Shown: positions 10,646 through 21,987 of the stretch, piece by piece
Layout of the letters: every line of letters starts with the position of its first letter
Numbering within the stretch: the first letter of the stretch is position 1
Source: Centrapalus pauciflorus
Taxonomy: Eukaryota > Streptophyta > Magnoliopsida > Asterales > Asteraceae
Direction of reading: 5' to 3'
Length of the DNA: 64,000 nt
Assembly (NCBI GenBank): GCA_020465985.1
Contig: JAANYP010002987.1
Location: 1 to 64,000 of the forward strand
Notes under the pieces: model-generated
What the model was told of the DNA's origin: nothing
The model's input: the letters and a program-made list of their open reading frames with translations, nothing else
Databases searched by the model: none
Made by a program: the position numbers and the translations under genes

Positions 10646-12901
10646 TGGTTCGAGACTCTCACTCTTGAAGGAGTAATCGGAACGCTGAGGGCTTATATCT
10701 TCAAGCTGCAGAAGAAAGAATGGGAGTTTGAACAAGTTCAAGATCCAGAAATGTATTTTTGAAAGTCAAAACCGTCGAATACTGGTGATTTGAAGTCAGG
10801 AGCCACAACTTTCTTCTCGAGAGAAGAATCAATTCCAGTAGAAGTAGAAGAATCTAGCAGTAGGGCTTTCTTTGGGTTTTTGAAACCGGAAGAAAAGCAA
10901 ACTCACTCAGCATCTACGTCTCAAGGATATACGAAGATGCCAATGAGCGCAAAATCAGCTGAAGATCATATGAATCTTTTGGCTTCATTTGTCGCCGCGT
11001 ACGGCAATTGCGTTCAAGGGAAAATCAACGATCCTGCACTATGGGATGAGGACTATGATCAGGTGGATCCTGATGATCTAGAAGAAATGGATCATCAATG
11101 GCAACTGGCCATGGTGACTCAGAGAATCAAGAGATTCATCAAAAGGACAGGCAGAAATCTAAATGTCAGCAACAGTAAGATTGGGTTCGACAAATTCAAA
11201 GTCAAGTGCTATAACTGCCAGGGGTTAAGACATTTTGCTCGAGAATGTCAAAGACCCAAAGTTGAAAACTACCAGAATCCATCTCAGGGAAGATACCAAC
11301 CTGGTGGTTCAAGTAATCAAGCGAACATCGCTGGTCTGTTAACCAATGTATCATCGGACAGACAGCTTGATGGGATGTACGATTGGAGTTCACATCCAGA
11401 GTCTAATGCTAGAGCTTTCATGGCTGATGTAACAGAGACTGGAAGTGTCGGAGCAGAGGAAGAAACAGAGGACAGACACCAGAATGATACAAGTCCTGTG
11501 TTGGTGGAAAAGTCAGACAATCAGACTATTCTAGAGTTTGCTGCACAAATGGCAAACGTGGAATCAGATCACGCAAAGGTAATTCTGAACTTTTCTATAT
11601 TCCGTGATTTATGTGCTTTCTGTGCTACTTCTAATGATAGATTAAACTTAGTGCTAGAAACACATACTAAGTTAACTGCTCAAATTGAATCTTTGAAATC
11701 AGATAATGCTAGCCTTCTAGATATAAAAGAAGATCTTAGGGATAAGCTGAAAGCAGATGCACAAGATGTCATAGTTCTAAAAGACAAACTAAGTGAGCAG
11801 TGCGTCAGGATAGAACTAATGTATGAGCATGTTGAGGCGTTAACCAAAGAGCTTAAGATTAAAGAGGTAGAGCTAGCTGAAGCTAAGGTTAAGGTTGCAG
11901 AGGCAAATAGTAAATTAGAAAAGTTTAGGAACTCTTCAATGAATCTAGGGAAGATCTTAGATGCACAGCGTCAGTCTAAGAAACCAGTAGGTTTAGGGTA
12001 TAACGAGAGTCCTCCACCTTTTAATGATAACTATGTGCCTTAGCCTCAGGATAAAACTAATAAACCAGTTGAATCAGAGGTAGCAACTGAACCAGTGTTT
12101 GAATCTGTTAAGGCTAAAGAAACTAAGGTGACTAATAACAATACCACGATTAAGAAAGTCAAATTTGTGCAGTCTTCTAGTGATAAGATTGTAGGAGAAG
12201 CCAAACCTGAATTTAATGATCTGAAAGAGGAAAAAGTCACGATAGTTGAGAGGCAAGAACATGACATTAGTGAGACACCTAAGTCAAAGGGCACTCATAA
12301 TAAGTCAATTGACAAAATGTCTTGTTTTAGAAGTCATGAAAGGGGTCATGTTGCGTCTAGCTGTCCATATAGGAAGGTAGAATCTACACCTAATGTTGGA
12401 AAGCCTGAACAACATAAATCTTCACCAAGTGTAGCAAGCACAAGTGGTTCTCAAAACACTGAGAAGATTGTGCATGCCACACCAAAGAATGCTGTTAGGC
12501 AAGCACCTGTGTCGGTTAGACCAAATGAAGTGGTTAGGACTAATTCACCGAATAGAGTCCCTAATCAATCTTGGTCAGGATCTCAACAAGTTTATAGGAG
12601 TACAACACCTAGAAGAGCCTACACTCCGGTTAGGTCTCACAATCCTGTAAGACATCAGACACCAGGTAGAGCCCAGGGATACCAATCTGAAATGCCATAT
12701 AATAGAAATTATTCAAGGGTTCAACAGCAAATGCCTACCCAAAGGCCTAGAGTGAACTTAAATCACTCTGCACCACAATAGGTTCTCAATCAAACACCCA
12801 AGTCACCTGAAAGGAGAGATGGGTATTTGAAGGAGTTCACGTATGTGGATGAGAATGGTATTACCAAGTCAGTCATGGCTTGGGTTCCCCGTGATAACTA
12901 A
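10646..12901 (+). pseudogene. gag: SIRE-B gag (C-terminal two thirds)
   Basis: The reading frame contains a CCHC zinc knuckle (CYNCQGLRHFAREC, about 11208-11250), a long Leu/Lys/Glu-rich coiled-coil region (about 11540-11950) and a second partial Cys cluster (CFRSHERGHVASSC) near 12320. The family-typical end WVPRDN is followed by TAA at 12899. In-frame stops lie at 10760, 12041 and 12779. The N-terminus is missing. The knuckle would bind genomic RNA in the particle. Confidence 0.75.
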
Positions 12902-15900
12902 CCTCTTTTCTTTCATGTGCAGGAGATAACTACAGGTCTAAACAACAAGTGGTTCGTCGACAGTGGTTGCTTTAGGCACATGACTGGGAAAAGAAGTCTA
13001 CTCACAGACTTCAAGGGAGGGAATAGGGGATTCGTATCATTCGCTGGAAACAAAGGAGGAAATATCACCGAAACTGGTGTGGTCACTAATGGGACTATCA
13101 AACTTGATCAAGTTTACCATGTTGATAAACTTGATCATAATCTCATTAGTGTATCTCAAATCTGTGATAAGAAGAAATCAGTGATTTTCACTGACACTAA
13201 GGCGTTAGTGCTAAAGCCGGGATTTAAAGTACCTGAAGAGTGGATACTGATGAGAGCCCCAAGCAAGAATGATTTGTACATGCTAGACATGAATAAACCG
13301 GATTCTTTGATGGGACCAATATGTCTTTTATCTAAAGCTTCAGAGACCGAATCAGTCTTATGGCACAAACGCATGGCTCACTTGCACCTGAGAAAAATGA
13401 ACTATATCACTAAACATGGACTGGTGCAAGGTGTCCCGATGAAGAGTTTTCAGTTTGAAGACAAATGTGTACCGTGCAAGAAAGGGAAACAACACAAGAA
13501 GTCACACAAGTCAAAGACCCAGAACTCTATAACTTCCACTTTCGATTTGTTGCATATGGACCTCTTCGGACCAATCAACAAAAGGAGTATAGGTGGTAGT
13601 TGGTACTGTTTAGTTATCACTGATGATTACTCACGATTTTCATGAGTTTTTTTAGGTACGAACGACGAGACAGCTGCAAAGTTGATTGGGTTCTTAGACC
13701 AAGTCGAAAACTCCTATGGGACGAGGGTAAAACGTATCAGGAGTGATAATGGGACAGAACTTAAAAACACAGTAATTGGTGTATATTGCCTATCTAAAGG
13801 CAAAGTGCATCAATTTAGTGCACCTTATGAGCCACAACAAAATGGGGTGGCAGAACGAAAGAACAGGACTTTGATTGAGGCAGCAAGGACCATGCTCTCG
13901 GATTCAAAGCTTCCTACCATGTTTTGGGGGGAGGCAGTGAATACCGCTTGTCATGTTTTAAATCGGGTCCTTACTGTCAAATCATTGAACAAAACCTGTT
14001 ATGAAGTTCTGAATAAAAGGCCACCAAATTTAAGTGGCTTCGAACCGTTTAGGGTACCGTGTACTTTAATGAAAACAAAACATCAACCTAAGTTTGGTGA
14101 AAAGGCTGACGAAGGTTATTTCCTAGGTTATGTGCCGAACTCACCAAACAAAAGGGTTTTTAACAAAACAAATGGTACGGTAGAGATTGTGTATAACGTT
14201 GATGTAACAAGTTATACACATGAACCCCAAACTGGTCCGGAATCGATTTTTGATTATGACAAACTGTTTGAATCATTTAACATTCCTTTGGATGGAAATG
14301 CAGGTACCATTGAACATGACTTATCGTCATTAAATCTGAATGATGACGGTCAAGGTTTTCCAAAGACGAGCATTCCATCAAGTTCTGAGCCTACAACAAC
14401 AGAAGATAGATCTCCATCAGAGAATGAACCTAAGTTACCTACAAACGAGAATCAGACTAGTACTCCAAATTCCGAAGACAGTGATCATGAGGAAGAAAAT
14501 GTACCATCTGAAGTCGTTCCCCCATTAGGTGAAATAAGATCAAACTTAGGAGATAATCTTAGGGTTGATGAGATAGAAACATCTTAGAATAAATAAGGAT
14601 CATCCGGTTGAGAGCATCATAGGAAATACGAAAGTTGGTGTGAGAACTAGGAGTAGTTTGAATAACAACACAGTGTTGTTGTCGATGATTAATGACTCTG
14701 AGGCTTTTCACACTTGCCTTTATTCGTGTTTCATTTCGCAAGTAGAGCCGAACAATGTGCAAATGGCACTGAAAGAGAATTCTTGGGTTGAGCGATGCAA
14801 GAAGAACTGTCACAATCCAGAAAGCTTGAAGTGTGGGAGTTGGTGCCGTTACCTCGAGGAGAAGTTGCAATAGGAACCAAGTGGGTTTTTAAGTGCAAGA
14901 GAGATGATCGGGGTATTGTAACTCGCAACAAGGCAAGGCTTGTCGTAAAGGGTTTCAACCAAGAGGAAGGAATCGATTACAACGAAGTGTTTGCGCCAGT
15001 GGCTAGGCTTGAGGCAATCCGTTTGTTTCTGGCCTTTGCATCCTTCAAAGGATTTAAAGTCTATCAGTTGGATGTAAAGAGTATATTCCTGTATGGCAAA
15101 GTGAAGGAACTGGTGTATGTTGAACAACCGCCCGGGTTCACTGATCCGAAGTTTCCCGACAGAGCATGGTACGAGACACTATCTACTCATCTTTTGGACA
15201 ACGGGTTTGAAAGAGGGAGAATTGATAGTACATTGTTCGTGAAGAGGAAGGGAGAACATTTTATCTTGGTACAAGTATACGTGGATGACATCATTTTTGG
15301 GTCATCAGACGAGCAGATGTGCAAAGATTTCGAGAAGGTGATGAAGTCAAAGTTTGAGATGAGTGCTATGGGAGAGTTAAACTTCTTTCTGGGTTTGCAA
15401 GTTGAACAAAGGAAGGAGGGTATGTTTATCCATCAAACGAAGTATGTCTACGATATTCTAGAGCGCTTCAGGATGGAGGGAACAAAGCTGACTGCTCACA
15501 TCAGTACTCCGTTTCAAGTGAATTACAATCTCGGACCGGGTACAGAAAGTGATACTGATGTGGATCCGACTTTATATCGGGCCATGATCGGGTCACTCAT
15601 GTATTTAACTGCTTCTAGACCTGACATAATGTTTGCTGTGTGTATATGTGCTAGGTTTCAAGCCAATCCGAAAGAAATGCATATGAAAGCTGTGAAGCGG
15701 ATTCTGAGATACCTCAAATCGAAACCGAAGCTGGGACTTTGGTATCACGCTGATGGTGATCTGGAATTGGAAGCATTCACGGATTCAGACTATAGAGGTT
15801 GCAGCTTGAATCGAAAGTCAACAACTGGAGGTTGTCAGTATCTTGGAGGGAGACTCGTATCCTGGCAATGCAAGAAACAGACTTCGGTGGCCGTGTCAAC

Positions 15901-16234
15901 GTGCGAGGCCGAATATGTAGCTGCTGGTAGTTGTTGTTCACAGGTTTTGTGGATATAACAACAATTACGGGATTACGGTTTGACTTACACTCAAACTCCC
16001 ATTAGGATAGATAATCAATCTACTATTGCTATAACTAATAATCCAGTTAAACACAGTAAAACAAAGCACATAGACATAAGACATCGTTTTATACGTGATT
16101 GTGCTGAAAAGAACTTAATAAAGCTGGTAAAAGTGGCGACGGAAGATAATAATGCTGATATTTTTACTAAATCTATTGATAAGTCACGCTTTGAGTTGTT
16201 AGTTCAACTGAATGGTATGCGTAATCCAGAGTAA
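12902..16234 (+). pseudogene. pol: SIRE-B pol (protease, integrase, reverse transcriptase, RNase H)
   Basis: Pol continues in the same frame as gag after the single TAA at 12899. Visible in order: protease DSG (WFVDSGC, 12950s), integrase zinc finger (H-H and CVPCKKGK), integrase catalytic strands (HMDLFGP, RSDNGTE, QQNGVAERKNR), reverse transcriptase with YVDD near 15280, and RNase H ending ADIFTKS. Defects: TGG to TGA near 13643, frameshifts near 13660 and 14590-14800, and a stop at 15956. About 16 residues are missing before RAWYETL at 15165, which removes the conserved ALYGLxQAP block. It cannot make active enzyme. Confidence 0.9.
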
Positions 16235-16249
16235 CTTGACCTTAGTGTA

Positions 16250-16405
16250 TTTTCTTTCTTTTTATAGTAAGTTAGTAGTTAAGTAGAATTTCTTTCTTTT
16301 TATAGTAAGTTAGTAGTTAACTAGAATTTCTTTCTTTTTATAGTAAGTTAGTAGTTAATTAGAATTTATTTTCTTTTATAGTAAGTTAGTAGGTTAGTTT
16401 AGTAA
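16250..16405 (+). repeat. 38-bp tandem repeat after SIRE-B pol
   Basis: About four copies of a 38-bp unit containing CTTTTTATAGTAAGTTAG. The first three are nearly identical and differ mainly at one base in TTAAGTAG, TTAACTAG and TTAATTAG. It is non-coding and just 15 bp beyond the pol stop. Confidence 0.9.
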
Positions 16406-17640
16406 CTTATTCTTATTTATGAAAATCAAAAAAAAAAAAAAAAGAGAGAGAAATCCATAAAAACCTAAAAAAAAAAGAGAATATTAGAAAATGAGTTAAG
16501 TCTTACATACATAGGTTCAAACTGACGAAAATTAGCACAGTTGATACAATCTCTAAGTGTTAAGCTTTCACACATAATGCACCTTAAACTCTAAGTGATA
16601 TACATTTTCTAGTTCGATGTGTTGGTAGGCATAATACACAAAGGGAATCTCAAAAGCTAATAAAATATTCAAGAAAAAGACATCTGTGTAACTAACTTAG
16701 ATGTATGACCATATGGTCTTAATTTTTATGTTAGAGACATATTGACAATGATTCTAAATGAGGTATGCAAATTTTCTGGGGGATGTATAGCCACATCAGA
16801 TACATCTTAAAGAAAAGAAAAGAAAAATCATGATAGTAAGGTGAGAGTCAAAACAAGTCACTTTGTTGTACGTAAGTACAGACCTGTTGCCTCTGGTTTG
16901 ACTCGAGTTAGCAAGATAAGTCTCTTTGTTGTACGTCAGTACAGACCTGTCACCGCTGTCTTGTTAGCTTTAAATAAACCTTAAGACAAACTAAGACACT
17001 CTGTTGTATGTAAATACAGAACTGTGTCCGACGTTTGCCTTTTAAAGAAAATTTGCAATACCAATAGGTTATAATCATTGTGTGTATGCCTTGATCATAA
17101 AAGTATGTCTAAGTATGGGACACGTAAGGTAGTTTATTGATAAATAAAAATGCCAAGGGATATTCCAAAGTTTAACATGTTTAAAGGGAAAATAATATCG
17201 ACAATCGCCTAGAAATGTGTGTCATGACAAATAATCAAAGGAATAAAAAATTCCTAAGTATGAAAGTGTAATACTGAAATTGCGTATTGACACCGCTATC
17301 TGATTAAACCTTCTTTGATTTTCTCGCCAAAAATATTCTGTTAGGGCATATCGTAACATTTGTTAAAGTATTTTTAAGTAATTTTAAATTGAAATTTTAA
17401 CTTTTAATTCATACTTTCTTTTTATTTTTATTTTTTACTTTTATTTTTATTTTTATTTTTATTTTATTTTATTGTTAATTTATTTTATTTTATTTTATTC
17501 TAAGTAGGAAAAAGGTCAAAGTTACTAGGATGCATTTTTGGTTGACTAAACAAACATTGCGTGAACATCTATTGCTTGGTGTGAATAATTTTGCAAGGTT
17601 TCTTCCGTTACACGAAAAAGTTGAAAAAGTTGAATTTTAT
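16406..17640 (+). other. SIRE-B non-coding region between pol and the third gene
   Basis: No ORF of note. Three diverged direct repeats of a roughly 30-bp word (core TTGTTGTACGTAAGTACAGA) start near 16861, 16927 and 17001. A TTTTA-rich tract covers about 17400-17500. The rest is AT-rich. Confidence 0.6.
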
Positions 17641-17649
17641 TCAAGGATT

Positions 17650-18310
17650 TTCAAAATTTTCAATTATATTCGAATTTAAGACAAATTCGAATTAACCTTC
17701 GAATCTGTCAGGAAATTCGAATTTAATGCAAGTTCGAATGTGGTTGATATAAATAGGTCAAACAGTGAATCATTAGTTCACCTACTTTCGATTTTAATCC
17801 TTCGAACTTGTGCCAAGGCGATTTCGAATTTGTTCTTCGAAGTTATCGTTTCGCGTTTATTACTATTTCACGAAGTTTTGCTCGTTGTTTTCGAATCTAC
17901 CTACTCACTTAGGTATAATAATCAGTATTATACAAAGTTTGGGTAGTTTAGAACTCTTTTATAGCAAAAAATCGGCTTTATTTGAAGCTTTTTGGGTTTT
18001 AACTTTGTGGTTCAAAATCACAAGTTTTAACCCGGTGAAACTTCAAATGAAGTACATATAACTTCGATTAGAACCAAATAGGACTAGTTGATACTATTTT
18101 CTAAGTCAAATGGGGTTAAAATCATGGATTTGTATTCGAAAGTGACCGACTTCGAACATGTTTATCATGTTCGAACTTGTCAGAAAATTCGAATCATGTT
18201 AAAATATCGACAAATTCGAATTCAGTCAAATTCGAACATATCCTTAGAATTTGTTTTAAATTCGAATGCTTTTAAAAAATAAATTCAAACATGTAAAAAT
18301 TCGAATGTGT
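17650..18310. promoter_or_regulatory. Cluster of 17 TTCGAA palindromes around the SIRE-B internal promoter
   Basis: By my count TTCGAA occurs 17 times in about 660 bp, mostly as ATTCGAAT or GTTCGAAC. It spans the TATA box, leader exon and intron. Four more occur at about 21650-21720 in the 3' LTR. A six-base word is expected well under once in this length, so this is a real reiterated motif. Its role as a protein-binding or chromatin signal is inference. Confidence 0.75.
17748..17755 (+). promoter_or_regulatory. Internal TATA box of the SIRE-B third gene
   Basis: TATAAATA within GATATAAATAGG. It lies 157 bp before a good 5' splice site (TTAG|GTATAA at 17913) and 666 bp before the ATG. Position and spacing parallel the arrangement in SIRE-C. 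Confidence 0.6.
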
Positions 18311-18411
18311 TTGATTTCGGACTTATGTAAGTTTGAAATAAAGCAAATTTGAAATTAAACAAGTTTCATTTTTATTTTTTAACTAATATTGGTTGTTGTT
18401 TTTATGTGCAG
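17913..18411 (+). other. Predicted 5'-UTR intron of the SIRE-B third gene
   Basis: The 499-bp intron runs from donor AG|GTATAA to acceptor TTTTTATGTGCAG|AT. A TAACTAAT branch-point match lies about 30 nt before the acceptor, and the intron is AT-rich. The acceptor lies 2 nt before the ATG at 18414. Splicing is inferred from the signals only. Confidence 0.55.
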
Positions 18412-18413
18412 AT

Positions 18414-21388
18414 ATGGGTGATCGCGCATTCTTCAATAAGCATAACACGGTGATGTCCATCGATAGAGAGCTTCCTGAAGCTCAACCATTCCGACAAATG
18501 GTTGAATTTTTGACGAATTCAAGGGTTGTTTATGCATTGACCCATAACCTGCAGATAATCTTGCCATATGTAAGACAATTTTGGGAGCACCTCCTGTTCC
18601 GTGACGCCGATAGTATTGCGAACAGGAGTTGGGGGGCAGCCCATTGTATTCTCAGCTGATATGCTCCGTCAGATACTTCAGCTAGGCTCCGAAGACCAGA
18701 AGGCGGGGCCCATTGATTTTCCAGTAAATATGAGGCAAGCGGCCTTTTTACGTATGGGATACGCCCAAGATATCACCAAAGCCGCGTATGTAAAGAGTGG
18801 CTTAATCAGACAATGGCGTTACTTGCTGCATGTATTTATGGTCTGTTTTGCACTGAAAAAGGCCGGATTTGATTACATAGTATCCAAGATGCAATCGGCA
18901 GTGGTAGTTGTCGTATACAACAAGCGCTTTAGTTATTCGGAGATGTTCTTTGTTGAGTTCGTGCATCAAATCACAGCTCCAGTCCGTGAAAGATTTTTGA
19001 TGTACCCGCACTTCGCAATGATGATTATACGCCACTTTTTGCCAAATCTGCCTCAACTTCCAGACACTCATGGCGTGGCTATTTTAGACAAGCGAATTTT
19101 TGCTGACTGCCAGTCGCATAACGCGCGAAGGGCTGAGCAGGTCAGACCTCAGGTAGCACCTTTGTTTGGAGCAGTAATCGACCCAGATTTTATGGCTCCA
19201 GAAGAAGAAAACTAGGCACGTGAAGCTCTTCAACCGCAGCAACAGCCACCTCAACAACAACAACCACAACCGCAACCGCGTAGGAGGCAACGAGCTCCAG
19301 CGAGACAAATTAAGGCATCAAAGCCATCATCCAGCAGACTTTCTGAGGCTACGGCAGCAGGTCCATCAACGGAGGCTGCATGCCCTTTAACTTTGGCCCC
19401 AGAAATTGATCAAAGGGCAGAGACCCTAGAAGAAATATGGGCTCAAGGAACTCAGGCCCAGCAAGATATTGCAGCTGAACTGATTCATGATATTTTGGAG
19501 CCTCCAATTCAGTATCGTGATATATTCAAAGACATTGATGAATTTCAGCCACCCGATGGTGAGGAAATGGACACTGACGTCCCGGTGGCAGGATTTACAG
19601 AAGAAGATATGCAAACTGAGGCAGAAGGTCAACCAGCGACCTCTTCCGAGTCTGAATCTAGTTCTGAGGAAGTAGAAGAAGTAGAACCTGTTTGATCCGG
19701 CTGTCCAAATTGGCAGATATGGATCAAGAATAGTCGTCAGCACGCGAGAGATGACATGAAGAGCGGGTGGGGATTCAGAGAATGATGACTCTGATTTCGA
19801 AGAGGAAGATGAAGTTCCCCTCGTGCCTAGGCATAGGGCGAGGAGGCACCGATTTATGCAGGGAGCTCCATCCACCTCAGCTCCTAAACCTGTAATACCA
19901 GCTGCTTAACCATCCATCACTCCATCACCATCTACATCCATTCCATCAACATCATCGACATTTACGGACAATCAGCTGTTTACAGAGCTGAAGGGAAAGG
20001 TGGATTTCCAGACAGTCCAAATTTTCCAGCTATCTACAGCAGTGACAGAACTTCAAGCTCACAATGCCAGACTTGATCAGGAAAATGCTGCATTGAGATC
20101 AACAGTAGCAGATCAAGCGTCTGAGATCAAGACAATGAAGACTCTCCTGGAGCAGTTAATGAAAAATCTACAAGCTCAGGGGGAGAGTAGCTGTAGAGAA
20201 GCTGAAGTGTTAAGAAGAGATGATGAAGGCAATGATCCCGATGCTGGAAGAGAAGGTGAGCTAGCAGATCTTTCGACTGCTCAGCGAGCATCAATTCAGG
20301 GGGAGCCCAGTCAGTCAAGAATGGAAGAAGGGGTTCAAGGTGCAACTTCAAAGACTGTTGAGAGCGAAATGATTGAAGCTCTAATGGATATTGAAGAAGA
20401 AGAAGTAATGTTTGATTTTGAAGATGAGATTAAAGACCTTTAAGAAGGAGAGTTCGTCCCTAAAGACGTTGCAGAATGGAAATCTGATGAAGAGGTTGTG
20501 GTAGATGAAGACGATGATGTAGACGAAGTAATCATTCCGTCACAACCTATTATAGAACAATATGTACATAATGATCAAAACGTGATTGACATAGATGAAA
20601 TTAATTAAGTTGGCATCTGTGGATGATTCCGAATTTGATTCAGCTGATAAAGAGCAAAGCAGAGAAGAATTGATAAATCTTTGGTTCCGAAAGGAAGAAA
20701 AGAAATCAGAGCTGAAGATGAAGAAGAGGATGAGAGTACCAGATTCTGGAAACCTCTCAGGTGGAATACTTAGATGGTTCTTCGACAGGGAATTACAGCT
20801 TTTTGTACTTAAGAGAAGAGACGGGCTTCAGTATTTGAAGAGAACCTTGAAGGTTTTTTAATACATTGCCCAAATGCGAAGTAAAGGAACTGGCCTGGAA
20901 GGAGCTCATTAACTTGGGAGATGACCCCTATGTTGAAGTAATAGCAAAAATCATCAGAAGGGAGGGGAGGTCTGGAAAGTTTGAAAGGATAAAGTCGTGG
21001 TCAGACAAGAGAGTTGAAGATGAGTCAAGAATAGATCCCCATACAGTAAACCTTAAGCTAGGATGGTTTATAAACCAGTCTGATGTTTGAAGAGAGTACC
21101 ATTGAAGTCTATGCCACAATGGTTCTTGGAAACATGAAGTAGTGGTACATAGACAATGAAACGGCTGAAGCAGTCATGGAATATCTTGAAGACAATGTGA
21201 TTTTGAAGATATACGATCCTCTGCATCTGATCAACCTATCCAAGAATGACCTGCAAAAGCTTCATGATCAGCCAATTTTCTTCCATGAAGGCTGGAGATC
21301 TGAGGGTAGAAAGTTCAAAAAGATAGTTAGAGTTTGTATAGATCAAGGATTGTATGCAGGTAGTAGCTTATATAGTTCTAGTACTTAG
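18414..21388 (+). pseudogene. SIRE-B third (3') gene, decayed
   Basis: It starts MGDRAFFNKH. The shared N-terminal module is clear: MVEFL, VYAL, YVRQFW, then after a frameshift near 18630 DMLRQILQL, a W-x-x-LLHVFMVCFALKKAG segment and a YPHFAMMIIRH segment. Gln/Pro-rich and acidic linkers follow. A coiled-coil segment (20000-20170) and a C-terminal domain (21112-21388) come after them. A stop at 19213 and several frameshifts interrupt it. The module is shared with SIRE-A and SIRE-C, although the overall sequences are very diverged. Function is unknown, and no signal peptide or membrane span is evident. Confidence 0.7.
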
Positions 21389-21417
21389 ACAAAATATAAA
21401 TAGTTAGAAGCTATCGT

Positions 21418-21429
21418 CAAGGGGAAGTC
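21418..21429 (+). promoter_or_regulatory. SIRE-B polypurine tract
   Basis: CAAGGGGAAGTC directly before TGTTAG of the 3' LTR. Additional PPT-like AGGGGGAG strings lie inside the third gene near 20179 and 20297. Confidence 0.75.
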
Positions 21430-21987
21430 TGTTAGTGCATCCTGTGTGACAATAGCAGTCTAAGTATAGACAATATTTTGTAGAAGTCAATTTGCTAGTT
21501 ATTGCATATTAACAAGTGTTTGATATATGATTGTTTGTTATATGTTTGATTATATATGTTTGACAGTGATTGTATGTATGTTTGAACTTGGTGTAATGTG
21601 TTACAATAAGTTCAAACATAAGTTCAAAGATAAGTTCAAACAATAGGATTCGAATTATAGAGCACAAGTTCGAAAGGCCTTGGGCTTATTCGAACATGTC
21701 CTAGGCAAATTCGAACTAGATGTTATAATTAAGGGTTAATTCGATTAATTATTGGACTTTTGCAGAATTTCAGAGAGATTAGGGCAGAAGGCGATCTCGA
21801 ACTTGCAAGGATATTGAGAGTTTGTTCTTGGAGAGAATCACATGTCGAGACGTTCTAGTGTTCGTCTATCACAGTGTGTGTCTCCGTGTTTCGTGTGTGT
21901 GGTCTATCCGTCAAGCCGCTAATGAGGATTCCGCACTCGTTGGAAGGTGTCGCGTCAAGATAGGATCCATAGGAAGCCAACCTTACA
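21430..21987 (+). repeat. SIRE-B 3' LTR
   Basis: It starts TGTTAGTGCA and ends near CAACCTTACA, about 558 bp. It contains four TTCGAA words. There is no 5' partner, so the end is inferred from the CA and from where unrelated repeats begin. Confidence 0.65.

Larger units (their letters stand above)
10646..21987 (+). mobile_element. SIRE-B: 5'-truncated Sirevirus-type copia element inside GYP
   Basis: It starts in the middle of gag with no 5' LTR or primer site, and continues through pol, a long non-coding region, the third gene, PPT and 3' LTR. The left join with GYP gag lies in a direct repeat of CTGGTTCGAGA (10625 and 10645), suggesting a deletion by short-homology recombination. All coding regions carry stops or frameshifts. 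It is decayed but less so than GYP. Confidence 0.8.
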
